Below are positions 21,036-34,025 of a DNA stretch of 64,000 bases, piece after piece. Origin of the DNA: RPQJ01 sp963793675. Lineage in GTDB: Bacteria > Pseudomonadota > Gammaproteobacteria > Steroidobacterales > Steroidobacteraceae. Where the stretch lies: assembly GCA_963793675.1 (NCBI GenBank), contig CAWCBA010000010.1:806001-870000 (forward strand), read 5' to 3'. Under the pieces are notes generated by a model. It was not told where the DNA came from. It did no database searches and was given only the letters and a program-made list of their open reading frames with translations. The position numbers were made by a program, and so were the translations under genes. Each line of letters begins with the position of its first letter. Within the stretch, counting starts at the first letter, position 1.

Positions 21036-22196
21036 GTGACGACACCTGCTGTCTTGGCTCTAGAGGACGGCACTGTGTTTCGCGGCGTCTCCGTTGGCGC
21101 CGCCGGCACATCGACCGGCGAGGTGGTGTTCAACACCGCCATGACGGGCTACCAGGAAATCCTGACCGACCCGTCGTATTCCCGGCAGATCATCACCCTT
21201 ACCTACCCGCACATCGGCAACACCGGCACCAACCCCGACGACCACGAGTCGAGCCTCGTTCACGCCGCGGGTCTCGTGATCCGCAACCTGCCGTTGCTGC
21301 ACTCGAGCTGGCGTGCCACCGAATCCCTGACCGAGTTCCTGTGCCGCCGGAACACGGTCGCCGTCGCCGAGATCGACACCCGCAAGCTGACGCGCATCCT
21401 GCGCGAGAAAGGTGCGCAGGCAGGTTGCATCGCCAGCGGCGACGCTGCCCTGCGCCCCGACCTCGCGATCGAGGCGGCACGCCGCTTCCCGGGCCTCAAG
21501 GGCATGGACCTCGCCAAGGTCGTCTGCACCGACCGGTCCTACCAGTGGAACGAGGGCACGAACTGGTCGCTGGAGCAGGGTCCTGGTCGCCGTGCCGGCC
21601 AACGCCTGCACGTCGTGGCCTACGACTTCGGCATCAAGCGCAACATCCTGCGCCTGCTTGCCGACCACGGCTGCCGCATGACGGTCGTGCCGGCGCAGAC
21701 CCCGGCCGAGGAGGTCATGGCGCTCGCGCCGGACGGCGTCTTCCTCTCGAACGGACCCGGTGATCCCGAGCCGTGCACCTATGCCATCGATGCCACGCGT
21801 GAATTCCTCGCCAACGGCACGCCGCTCTTCGGCATCTGCCTCGGCCACCAGATCCTGGGCCTCGCGCTGGGCGCGAAGACCGTCAAGATGAAGTTCGGCC
21901 ACCACGGCGCGAACCACCCGGTGCTCGAAATCGAGACGGGTCGAGTGCTGATCACTTCCCAGAACCACGGCTTCGCCGTCGACGAGACGACGCTGCCCCC
22001 GGACGTGAAGGTCACCCACAAGTCGCTGTTCGACGGTTCGCTGCAGGGCATCACTTGCGTCGATCGTCCGGCGTTCAGCTTCCAGGGTCACCCCGAAGCC
22101 AGCCCGGGCCCACGCGACCTGGTGCCGCTGTTTGCGCAATTCGTCGAATCCATGCTGCGCAAGGCGGGCAACACGCCGATGCGCAAGACGGTCTGA
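21036..22196 (+). CDS. carA: Carbamoyl-phosphate synthase small subunit (glutaminase)
   Basis: CarA hydrolyses glutamine and channels ammonia to CarB for arginine and pyrimidine synthesis; 386 residues. The N-terminal domain (ALEDGTVFRGVSVG, NTAMTGYQEILTDPSY) is followed by a class I glutamine amidotransferase domain. Its nucleophile is in GICLGHQ near residue 268, and the HPE dyad is in FQGHPEASPGP near residues 351-353. The start is a GTG at 21036 with GGAGG 7 nt upstream. carB begins 20 bp downstream, forming the usual carAB operon. The upstream region with paired hairpins might affect its expression, but no known carA attenuator type is recognised. Confidence 0.97.
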   Translation: MTTPAVLALEDGTVFRGVSVGAAGTSTGEVVFNTAMTGYQEILTDPSYSRQIITLTYPHIGNTGTNPDDHESSLVHAAGLVIRNLPLLHSSWRATESLTEFLCRRNTVAVAEIDTRKLTRILREKGAQAGCIASGDAALRPDLAIEAARRFPGLKGMDLAKVVCTDRSYQWNEGTNWSLEQGPGRRAGQRLHVVAYDFGIKRNILRLLADHGCRMTVVPAQTPAEEVMALAPDGVFLSNGPGDPEPCTYAIDATREFLANGTPLFGICLGHQILGLALGAKTVKMKFGHHGANHPVLEIETGRVLITSQNHGFAVDETTLPPDVKVTHKSLFDGSLQGITCVDRPAFSFQGHPEASPGPRDLVPLFAQFVESMLRKAGNTPMRKTV

Positions 22197-22216
22197 TCGC
22201 AGGAGTCCCCGCCCGC

Positions 22217-25442
<3,226 letters not shown>

Positions 25443-25446
<4 letters not shown>

Positions 25447-25917
25447 CGCGTAAGCCTATGACTTCTAAGGGTGCTGAGCGCCTGCGGGAGGAGCTCAAGC
25501 GGCTCAAGCAGGTCGAGCGGCCGCGCATCATCCAGGCCATCGCCGAAGCGCGCGCCCATGGCGACCTGAGCGAGAACGCGGAATACCACGCGGCCCGCGA
25601 GCAGCAGAGCTTCTGCGAAGGCCGGATCAACGAACTCGAGCACGAGCTGTCGCACTCGCACATCATCGACGTCTCGAGCCTGCCCAAGACCGACAAGGTG
25701 GTGTTTCGGCGCCACGGTGCATCTCGAAACGGCCGCCGGCGAGGAGGTCGTTTACCAGATCGTCGGCGAGCAGGAAGCCGATATCCGCCTCAACCTGATC
25801 TCGATCACGTCGCCGATTGCACGGGCGCTGGTCGGCAAGGCAGCCGGGGACGAGGTTCATGTCGCGGTGCCGGGCGGCACCCGCTCGTACGAGATCGTGA
25901 TCGTTCGCTACGAGTAG
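25443..25917 (+). CDS. greA: Transcription elongation factor GreA, frameshifted
   Basis: GreA rescues backtracked RNA polymerase by stimulating transcript cleavage. The N-terminal coiled coil (MTSKGAERLREELKRLKQVERPRIIQAIAEARAHGD) carries the acidic tip LSENAEYHAAREQQ. The C-terminal FKBP-like domain (YQIVGEQEADIRLNLISITSPIARALVGKAAGDEV) binds polymerase. One extra C near nt 25705 (gtgtttcggcgcc) separates them; removing it gives KVVFGATVHLETAAGEE. The start ATG overlaps the carB stop (ATGA), so the two are translationally coupled. The gene order carB-greA is standard in Gammaproteobacteria. Confidence 0.93.
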
Positions 25918-25999
25918 GGGCGATTCGCGATCGCTCGCCGCGATCCTGATGTTCGATGGCGTGTCAGGGCCCGTGGACGGAAACTGCCCGACAGCGGTG

Positions 26000-26296
26000 T
26001 TACGCGTCTGGCAGGAGGATCGTCGTCTTCTCGGGGTTGGCCCGGTAGAACAAGGCTACGTGACCGATACGCTGGACAATCTCCGAGCGCGTCGAGACGG
26101 CCAGTTCGGCCAGCACCCCGTCCCGTGTCTTGCGATCACCCACCCGTGCCCGCACCTTGACCAGTTCATGGTGAGCCAGCGCCCCGTCCATTTCGGCAAC
26201 CAGGTTCGGGCCGAGCCCGGAATTGCCGATCAGAACCACCGGGTTCAAGTCGTGGCCAAGACGGCGGAGATATTTGCGTTGGGCGTCGGACAGCAT
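26000..26296 (-). CDS. yhbY: Ribosome assembly RNA-binding protein YhbY (CRM domain)
   Basis: A 98-residue CRM-domain protein that binds pre-50S particles. Typical sequence: LSDAQRKYLRRLGHDLNPVVLIGNSGLGPNLVAEMDGALAHHELVKVRA, with the GxxG loop in IGNSGLG, then IGHVALFYR at the end. The start ATG at 26296 gives the normal length. The frame remains open upstream through a 9-bp repeat array, which would add a Pro/Ser/Trp-rich peptide with no family support. The coding strand upstream is CCTCCCCCTCCCCC directly before ATG, so there is no Shine-Dalgarno purine tract. Divergent from rlmE, the common arrangement. Confidence 0.94.
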   Translation of the reverse strand: MLSDAQRKYLRRLGHDLNPVVLIGNSGLGPNLVAEMDGALAHHELVKVRARVGDRKTRDGVLAELAVSTRSEIVQRIGHVALFYRANPEKTTILLPDA

Positions 26297-26307
26297 GGGG
26301 GAGGGGG

Positions 26308-26361
26308 AGGAAGGACAGGAAGGCCAGGAAGGACAGGAAGGCCAGGAAGGCCAGGAAGGAG
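26308..26361 (-). repeat. Six-unit 9-bp tandem array upstream of yhbY
   Basis: Six contiguous units AGGAAGGNC on the plus strand (GNCCTTCCT in the yhbY sense direction; the last unit ends AG). The array stops 11 bp before the yhbY ATG. It has the same unit and the same copy number as the arrays before ssrA and folP. Confidence 0.9.
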
Positions 26362-26530
26362 CAGATCGAGCCAGCACGGCTGGACCCCAAGGGCCGCTAT
26401 CATCCCTGAGCCAGGACCGACTTCGCACGAATTTGACATTGATCCGCCCGGGAAATCGACACCAACTTCATCCGGTCACTGACACTCGTCCCTCTCCTGA
26501 CTATCCCCTGTCTCTCCTGTCTCTCCTAGC

Positions 26531-26574
26531 CCCTTCCGGTCCTTCCTGGCCTTCCTCGGCCTTCCTCCCCTCCC
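26531..26574 (+). repeat. Degenerate polypyrimidine 9-bp repeats upstream of rlmE
   Basis: Units GTCCTTCCT, GGCCTTCCT and CGGCCTTCCT followed by CCCCTCCC run directly into the TTG start of rlmE. A second 9-bp repeat (CTGTCTCTC twice) lies just before, about 26509-26526. The orientation is polypyrimidine on the sense strand, as at the other loci. Confidence 0.65.
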
Positions 26575-27201
26575 TTGCCCAAACGCACCAAATCCTCCGC
26601 TGCCTGGCTCGCCGAGCACGAATCCGACCCGTACGTGAAACGGGCCCGGGAGGAGGGCTGGCGCTCGCGGGCGGTCTACAAGCTCGAGGAAATCCAGAAA
26701 TCCGACCGGATCCTGCGGCCGGGCATGACCATCGTCGACCTGGGAGCAGCTCCCGGCAGCTGGAGCCAATACGCGAAGCGGCTGCTGGACGGCAAAGGGC
26801 GGATCGTCGCCATGGACATCCTCGACATGCCGGTCATCCCCGGCGTCGAATTCCTGCAGGGTGACTTCAATGACGACGCGGTCCTCGAGCAACTGCTCGC
26901 CATGGTCGGCCCGGCTAAAGTCGACCTTGTCATGTCCGACATCGCCCCCAACATGATGGGCATTGCGGACGTGGACCACGACCGGTCGATGCAGCTGGTG
27001 GAACTTGCGGCTGACTTCGCCGGTCGGACCTTGCGTCCCGGTGGCGATTTCCTCGCCAAGGTCTTCCAGGGGCGGGGATTCCAGCCGCTCGTTGCGCAGC
27101 TGCGCGCACGCTTTGAATCCGTGAAGTTGCGCAAGCCGAAAGCATCGAGAGCACGCAGTGCCGAGGTGTACGTTCTGGCACGCGGGTATCGATTGGTGTA
27201 G
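26575..27201 (+). CDS. rlmE: 23S rRNA (uridine-2552-2'-O)-methyltransferase RlmE
   Basis: An SAM-dependent 2'-O-methyltransferase that finishes 50S assembly; 208 residues. N-terminal SSAAWLAEHESDPYVKRAREEGWRSRAVYKLEEI with the catalytic lysine in the YKL motif, SAM-binding VDLGAAPGSWSQY, MDILDM, and the catalytic aspartate in VMSDIAPNMMG. The C-terminal FKVF-type lysine is in DFLAKVFQGRGF. The start is a TTG at 26575 (PKRTKSSAAW), immediately preceded by a polypyrimidine tract and no Shine-Dalgarno. No better start exists upstream. ftsH follows after 66 bp, as in E. coli. Confidence 0.95.
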   Translation: MPKRTKSSAAWLAEHESDPYVKRAREEGWRSRAVYKLEEIQKSDRILRPGMTIVDLGAAPGSWSQYAKRLLDGKGRIVAMDILDMPVIPGVEFLQGDFNDDAVLEQLLAMVGPAKVDLVMSDIAPNMMGIADVDHDRSMQLVELAADFAGRTLRPGGDFLAKVFQGRGFQPLVAQLRARFESVKLRKPKASRARSAEVYVLARGYRLV

Positions 27202-27267
27202 TGTGAATTCGGCCGTAAGCGCGCGCACGATGCGCACCGCATGTCCGGCTAATCCGAGGTCAGGAAG

Positions 27268-29193
<1,926 letters not shown>

Positions 29194-29230
29194 CCGAGGG
29201 GTTAGGCGATAGGGGTTAAGGGTCAGTCGG

Positions 29231-29258
29231 AAGGGCGGCATTGCCGCCCTTTCCTTTT
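29231..29258 (+). terminator. Intrinsic terminator after ftsH
   Basis: A 9-bp stem (29231-29239 with 29243-29251, AAGGGCGGC/GCCGCCCTT) followed by TCCTTTT. It implies that folP and glmM need their own promoter within 29260-29368. Confidence 0.8.
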
Positions 29259-29297
29259 GCAGTGTGAGATGTTGCTGGCATTACGCAATGCGCTGAC

Positions 29298-29351
29298 GCC
29301 CTTCCTGTCCTTCCTGCCCTTCCTGCCCTTCCTGCCCGTCCTGTCCTTCCT
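29298..29351 (+). repeat. Six-unit 9-bp tandem array upstream of folP
   Basis: Six contiguous units GNCCTTCCT (one has GCCCGTCCT) end 17 bp before the folP ATG, with pyrimidines on the sense strand. It is the same family as the arrays at 9580 and 26308. Confidence 0.9.
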
Positions 29352-29368
29352 GCCCTGACCCCTTCTTC

Positions 29369-30205
29369 ATGCTGCTCCGCTGCCGCGACCGATCGCTGTC
29401 CCTCGACGTCCCCGCCGTCATGGGCATCGTCAATGTCACCCCGGATTCGTTCTCGGACGGCGGCCTGCACTTCGAACGGCAGGCCGCGATCTCTGCCGGA
29501 TTGCGCATGGTCGAGGAGGGCGCGGCCATCGTCGACGTCGGCGGTGAGTCGACGCGGCCGGGCGCGGCGGCGGTCGGCGTGCAGGAGGAAATCGACCGCG
29601 TCGTGCCGGTGATCGAGGCCCTCGCGGCCCGTGCCGACGTGGCGCTTTCCGTCGACACCAGCAAACCAGAGGTGATTACAGCCGCCCTGCGCGCCGGCGC
29701 GCACCTCGTGAACGACGTTCGCGCCTTGCGTGTGCCGGGAGCGCTGGCCGCCGCGGTGGCGCAGAACGCCGCGGTCTGCGTGATGCACATGCAGGGCGAG
29801 CCTGCAAGCATGCAGGCCGACCCACGCTACGACGACGTCGTCGCCGAGGTCCGGGACTTTCTCCTGGCGCGCGCTAACGCCTGCCTGGAGGCAGGCATCG
29901 CGGGCGATTCGATCTGCATCGATCCCGGCATCGGGTTCGGCAAGACGTACCAGCACAACGTAGAACTGCTGCGAAACCAGCGCGCGTTCACGGATCTGGG
30001 CTATCCGCTGCTGATCGGCGTCTCGCGCAAGGGGGTCATCGGTATCATGACGGGCCGGCCAGCCTCGGAACGGGTGGTGGGCAGCGCCGTCGCAGCCGCG
30101 TTTGCGGTGCAGGCCGGGGCGGCGATCATCCGCGTGCACGACGTCGCGGCCACGGTCGATGCGGTCAAGGTGGCGGTCGCGCTGCGCCGGCGCGAGTCGA
30201 GATAG
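29369..30205 (+). CDS. folP: Dihydropteroate synthase
   Basis: Condenses p-aminobenzoate with dihydropterin pyrophosphate in folate synthesis and is the sulfonamide target; 278 residues. Signatures: VMGIVNVTPDSFSDGG, IVDVGGESTRPGA, LSVDTSKPEV, LVNDVRAL, CIDPGIGFGKT and the C-terminal IIRVHDVAATVDAV. The ATG at 29369 is preceded by CCCTGACCCCTTCTTC, with no Shine-Dalgarno, right behind the 9-bp polypyrimidine array. It is the middle of the conserved ftsH-folP-glmM series. Confidence 0.96.
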   Translation: MLLRCRDRSLSLDVPAVMGIVNVTPDSFSDGGLHFERQAAISAGLRMVEEGAAIVDVGGESTRPGAAAVGVQEEIDRVVPVIEALAARADVALSVDTSKPEVITAALRAGAHLVNDVRALRVPGALAAAVAQNAAVCVMHMQGEPASMQADPRYDDVVAEVRDFLLARANACLEAGIAGDSICIDPGIGFGKTYQHNVELLRNQRAFTDLGYPLLIGVSRKGVIGIMTGRPASERVVGSAVAAAFAVQAGAAIIRVHDVAATVDAVKVAVALRRRESR

Positions 30206-30271
30206 CGGAACGAACAACAGTACGGTGGCGCGAGCGGCGGGGAGCGCGTCACGGAGAGGAGCAAGCAGCAG

Positions 30272-31603
30272 ATGGCAAGGAAGTATTTCGGCACCGATGG
30301 CGTGCGCGGTCGGGTCGGCCAGGAACCGATGACGGTCGAGTTCGCGCTGCGGCTCGCGAGCGCCGCGGCCCGCGTGCTCGCGCCGAACGGTGGCACCGCG
30401 CTGGTCGGCAAGGACACGCGCCTTTCCGGCTACATGTTCGAAGCCGCGCTCGAGGCGGGTTTTGTCGCCGCCGGCGTCAACGTGAGCCTGATCGGTCCGC
30501 TGCCGACGCCCGGGATCGCGTACATGGCGCAGAAGTTCGGCTGCAAGTTCGGCGTGGTGATCAGCGCCTCGCACAATCCGTACGAGGACAACGGCATCAA
30601 GTTCTTCGACGAGCACGGCAGCAAGCTGTCCGACGAACTCGAGGAGCAGATCGAGGCGTACCTCGACCAGCCGGCCCTCACGCGCGAATCGATCCATCTC
30701 GGCAAGGCCGCGCGCGTCGACAAGTCGCGCGTCGCGTACCAGGAATTCTGCATGTCGGTGCTGCCGCAAGGCACCGACCTGTCGGGACTGAAAGTCGTCA
30801 TCGACTGCGCGAACGGGGCGGCCTACAAGGTGGCGCCGCGGGTGCTCACCGATCTCGGCGCCGAGATCATCCCGCTCGGCTGCTCACCGAACGGCCGCAA
30901 CATCAACCTGCGCTGTGGTTCCACCTCGCCCGAGCTGATCCAGGCGACGGTGTCGGGTGTGCACGCGGACGTCGGCATCGCGCTCGACGGCGACGGCGAC
31001 CGGCTGGTGATGGTCGATCATCTCGGTCGCATCGCGGACGGCGATCAGCTGCTGTACGTGATCGCTTCCGATCGCAAGCGGGCGGGCACGCTGCAGGGGC
31101 CGGTGGTCGGCACGGTGATGAGCAACCTCGGGCTCGAGCAGAAGCTGCAGGCCGAGGGCGTGGAATTCCTGCGCGCGAAGGTCGGCGACCGCTACGTGCT
31201 GGCCATGCTCAAGGAGCACGGCGGCGTGCTCGGCGGCGAAACGTCCGGTCACCTGCTGTGCCTCGATCGCACGACGACAGGCGACGGTCTGATCAGCGCG
31301 CTGGAAGTGCTCGCCGTGATGAAGCGTACGGGCCGGCCGCTCGCGGAACTCGTTGCGGGCATGCCGAAGTTCCCGCAGGTGATGATCAACGTCCGCGTCA
31401 GGGAGCGCATCGATCCGTCGCAGTCGCCGGTCATCCAGGACGCCGTCAGGCGCGTCGAGGCGCGCCTCGGTTCGACGGGGCGGGTGGTGCTGCGGGCGTC
31501 CGGTACCGAACCCGTGATCCGCGTCATGATCGAGGCCGAGGAAGAAGCGGTCGCCTCCCGATACGCACAAGAACTCGCGGAGGTCGTGCGCACGGCCATC
31601 TGA
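30272..31603 (+). CDS. glmM: Phosphoglucosamine mutase
   Basis: Converts glucosamine-6-phosphate to glucosamine-1-phosphate for peptidoglycan and LPS; 443 residues. It opens ARKYFGTDGVRGRVG. The phosphoserine loop is ISASHNPYEDNGIKFF near residue 100, the metal loop DGDGDR near residue 240, the sugar loop GGETSGH, and the C-terminal phosphate-binding RASGTEPVIRVMIE. An AGGAGC ribosome site lies 9 nt before the ATG. folP ends 66 bp upstream and tpiA starts 112 bp downstream. Confidence 0.97.
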   Translation: MARKYFGTDGVRGRVGQEPMTVEFALRLASAAARVLAPNGGTALVGKDTRLSGYMFEAALEAGFVAAGVNVSLIGPLPTPGIAYMAQKFGCKFGVVISASHNPYEDNGIKFFDEHGSKLSDELEEQIEAYLDQPALTRESIHLGKAARVDKSRVAYQEFCMSVLPQGTDLSGLKVVIDCANGAAYKVAPRVLTDLGAEIIPLGCSPNGRNINLRCGSTSPELIQATVSGVHADVGIALDGDGDRLVMVDHLGRIADGDQLLYVIASDRKRAGTLQGPVVGTVMSNLGLEQKLQAEGVEFLRAKVGDRYVLAMLKEHGGVLGGETSGHLLCLDRTTTGDGLISALEVLAVMKRTGRPLAELVAGMPKFPQVMINVRVRERIDPSQSPVIQDAVRRVEARLGSTGRVVLRASGTEPVIRVMIEAEEEAVASRYAQELAEVVRTAI

Positions 31604-31715
31604 GCGGCGGCCGTCCCGCATTGCTTTAACCCGGACCCGCCGCTAAGATCGCGCGCCTTTCGCGGCCGGCCCCTCTGGGCCGGGATCGCTCACAGTTTTC
31701 GGGGGTAGCTCAGCC

Positions 31716-32468
31716 ATGCGTCAGCCGCTCGTCGCGGGCAACTGGAAAATGCACGGGTCGCGCGCGGAAAACGCGAGTCTCGTCAGCGGTTTGCTCGATC
31801 TGTTGCAGCCGGGAAAGCGTGCGGAAATCCTGCTTTGCCCGCCGTTCCCTTACCTGATGGAAACCGGTCGCCTGCTGAAGGATTCCGGCGTGGTGCTCGG
31901 CGCCCAGTCGGTCTGCGCGGAGTCGCAGGGCGCCTTCACGGGCGAGGTGTCCGCCGCGATGCTGAAGGACGTCGGCTGCCGCTACGTGCTGGTCGGCCAC
32001 TCGGAGCGTCGCCAGCTGTTCGGGGAGGGCAACGCGCTCGTGGCGCGGAAATTCGTGGCGGTCCAGGGCCAGGGGCTGGTGCCGGTGCTCTGCGTGGGTG
32101 AAACCCTCGAGGAGCGCGAGGGCGACCAGACAACCAGCGTCGTCTCCCGGCAGCTCGAGGCTGTCCTGGCGGTGACCGGGGTGCAGGCGCTGGCGCACGC
32201 GGTCATCGCGTACGAACCGGTCTGGGCGATCGGCACGGGTCGCACCGCCTCGCCGGAGCAGGCCCAGGAAGTGCACGCGATGATTCGTGCCAAGGTCGCG
32301 GAACGGGATGGTACAATAGGCGGATCGGTCAGGATCCTGTATGGGGGGAGCGTCAAGGCTTCCAACGCCCAGGAACTGTTTGCGATGCCCGATATCGACG
32401 GCGGACTCGTCGGCGGGGCGTCACTCAAGGCGGACGAGTTCGCACGGATCTGCGCTGGTGCAGGTTGA
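31716..32468 (+). CDS. tpiA: Triosephosphate isomerase
   Basis: Interconverts dihydroxyacetone phosphate and glyceraldehyde-3-phosphate; 250 residues. RQPLVAGNWKMHG carries the N-x-K residues, CRYVLVGHSERRQLFGE the catalytic histidine near residue 95, and VIAYEPVWAIGTGRTAS the catalytic glutamate near 167. VRILYGGSVKASN closes the phosphate site. The tpiA-secG-tRNA-Leu order is typical for Pseudomonas and Xanthomonas relatives. The gap upstream contains a 7-bp GC hairpin at about 31666-31684 without a T tract. Confidence 0.97.
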   Translation: MRQPLVAGNWKMHGSRAENASLVSGLLDLLQPGKRAEILLCPPFPYLMETGRLLKDSGVVLGAQSVCAESQGAFTGEVSAAMLKDVGCRYVLVGHSERRQLFGEGNALVARKFVAVQGQGLVPVLCVGETLEEREGDQTTSVVSRQLEAVLAVTGVQALAHAVIAYEPVWAIGTGRTASPEQAQEVHAMIRAKVAERDGTIGGSVRILYGGSVKASNAQELFAMPDIDGGLVGGASLKADEFARICAGAG

Positions 32469-32509
32469 CGGCGAAGCGTCGTCGCCAGAAGGCATAAGGT
32501 TTCTTTGCG

Positions 32510-32947
32510 ATGAATTGGCTGCAGACCCTCGCTGTCGTCTTCCACGTGCTGCTGGCGGTTGCCATCATCGGCATCGTGCTGCTTCAGCGCGGCAAAGGCG
32601 CGGATGCCGGTGCCGGTTTCGGTGCAGGTGCCTCGGGCACCGTGTTCGGCGCGCGGGGTTCCGCCTCGTTCCTGTCGCGAACCACGGCGGTTCTCGCCAC
32701 GCTGTTCTTCCTGACCAGCCTGGGCCTGACGTTCCTGTTCAGCCAGCAAAAGGAGGCAACCAGCGTCGTCGACACGGTCACGCAGGCGGCCCCGGCACCC
32801 GTGACTACGCCCGCTCCGCTGCCGTCGCTGCCTGCAACCCCGGCCACGGACAACACTGCTCCGGTTGCTGCTCCGGCCACGGGCACCGGTCCTGCTCCCG
32901 CGCAGCAGGCTCCGGCGACGCCCGCGCAGGCGCCGGCTGGCAACTGA
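32510..32947 (+). CDS. secG: Preprotein translocase subunit SecG
   Basis: A small inner-membrane component of the SecYEG channel; 145 residues. Two membrane helices (about residues 3-21 and 56-76) are separated by the conserved QRGKGADAGAGFGAGASGTVFG loop. The C-terminal half is a Pro/Ala/Thr-rich tail longer than in E. coli, as often seen in high-GC Gammaproteobacteria. tRNA-Leu begins 24 bp after the stop and is probably co-transcribed. Confidence 0.95.
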   Translation: MNWLQTLAVVFHVLLAVAIIGIVLLQRGKGADAGAGFGAGASGTVFGARGSASFLSRTTAVLATLFFLTSLGLTFLFSQQKEATSVVDTVTQAAPAPVTTPAPLPSLPATPATDNTAPVAAPATGTGPAPAQQAPATPAQAPAGN

Positions 32948-32971
32948 GGCGGGGACGAACTGAACGACGAC

Positions 32972-33056
32972 GCGGATGTGGTGGAATTGGTAGACACGCT
33001 AGCTTGAGGGGTTAGTGCCGAAAGGCGTGAGAGTTCGAGTCTCTCCATCCGCACCA
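32972..33056 (+). tRNA. tRNA-Leu (anticodon GAG)
   Basis: An 85-nt class II tRNA with an extended variable arm and encoded CCA. The acceptor stem GCGGATG pairs with CATCCGC. Anticodon GAG is at 33006-33008, and the T loop GTTCGAGTC is canonical. It follows secG, as in many Gammaproteobacteria. Confidence 0.97.
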
Positions 33057-33065
33057 GAACGAACG

Positions 33066-33090
33066 AGGCGAGCCAAGGCTCGCCTTTTTC
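33066..33090 (+). terminator. Intrinsic terminator after tRNA-Leu
   Basis: An 8-bp stem AGGCGAGC/GCTCGCCT with loop CAAG, followed by TTTTC. It ends the tpiA-secG-tRNA transcript 79 bp before nuoA. Confidence 0.88.
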
Positions 33091-33168
33091 GTTTGCGCTC
33101 TTACTGCGCTGCAATCTGTGCTGTTAGAATTGTGGGCTAGTCGAACCGCTTCGAGACTGCCCTTCGAG

Positions 33169-33525
33169 ATGCTCGCGCAATACCTGCCGATCCTGATTTT
33201 TCTCGCGGTTGCAGGCGCTCTCGGCGTCCTCCTGCTCGTGCTCGGCTACCTCTTCGCGCCAGGCCGGCCCGACGCGGAAAAGCTCTCGCCCTACGAGTGC
33301 GGCTTCGAGGCATTCGAGGACTCGCGCATGAAGTTCGACGTGCGCTATTACCTCGTCGCCATCCTCTTCATCGTCTTCGATCTCGAGATCGCCTTCCTGT
33401 TCCCGTGGGCCGTCGCGCTCGACTCGATCGGCATCGTCGCGCTCGCCGCGATGGGCGTGTTCCTGCTGGTGCTCGTGGTCGGCTTCGTCTACGAGTGGAA
33501 GAAAGGGGCGCTCGAATGGGACTAG
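33169..33525 (+). CDS. nuoA: NADH-quinone oxidoreductase subunit A
   Basis: Membrane subunit of complex I near the quinone tunnel; 118 residues and three helices. Characteristic YLFAPGRPDAEKLSPYECGFEAFEDSRMKFDVRYYLVAILFIVFDLEIAFLFPW spans helices 1-2. The start ATG at 33169 gives MLAQYLPILIFLAV; a longer in-frame start at 33118 would add 17 non-family residues. It is the first gene of a 14-gene operon, and its stop overlaps the nuoB start. Confidence 0.96.
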   Translation: MLAQYLPILIFLAVAGALGVLLLVLGYLFAPGRPDAEKLSPYECGFEAFEDSRMKFDVRYYLVAILFIVFDLEIAFLFPWAVALDSIGIVALAAMGVFLLVLVVGFVYEWKKGALEWD

Positions 33526-34007
33526 AGGCGCCGAGCAGCAGCGACGCGCCGGATCGCGGCGTGTTCACGACGTCGGTGGACGCGCTCATGAACTGGGCGC
33601 GCACCGGGTCGATGTGGCCGATGACGTTCGGCCTCGCGTGCTGCGCCGTCGAGATGATGCACGCGGGTGCCGCGCGCTACGACCTCGACCGGTTCGGCAT
33701 CGTCTTCCGTCCGAGCCCGCGCCAGTCCGACGTGATGATCGTGGCCGGCACGCTGGTCAACAAGATGGCGCCGGCGCTGCGCAAGGTCTACGACCAGATG
33801 CCCGAGCCACGCTGGGTCATCTCGATGGGTTCGTGCGCGAACGGCGGCGGCTACTACCACTACTCGTATGCCGTGGTCCGCGGTTGCGACCGGATCGTGC
33901 CCGTCGACGTGTACGTGCCGGGTTGTCCTCCGTCCGCCGAGGCGCTGATCTACGGCCTCATCCAGCTGCAGAAGAAAATTCACCGCACGCAGACGATTGC
34001 GCGCTGA
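33516..34007 (+). CDS. nuoB: NADH-quinone oxidoreductase subunit B
   Basis: Carries cluster N2, the last iron-sulfur cluster before quinone; 163 residues. Cysteine ligands are in FGLACCAVEMMH, VISMGSCANGGGYYH and VYVPGCPPSAEALIYG. The ATG at 33516 overlaps the end of nuoA by 10 bp, indicating translational coupling. nuoC follows after 18 bp. Confidence 0.97.
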   Translation: MGLEAPSSSDAPDRGVFTTSVDALMNWARTGSMWPMTFGLACCAVEMMHAGAARYDLDRFGIVFRPSPRQSDVMIVAGTLVNKMAPALRKVYDQMPEPRWVISMGSCANGGGYYHYSYAVVRGCDRIVPVDVYVPGCPPSAEALIYGLIQLQKKIHRTQTIAR

Positions 34008-34025
34008 GCACGGTCGAGCAGATTC

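Noticed and set aside
26308..26361. 9-bp tandem arrays considered as CRISPR repeats
   Set aside because: Units are only 9 bp and contiguous, with no spacers and no cas genes.
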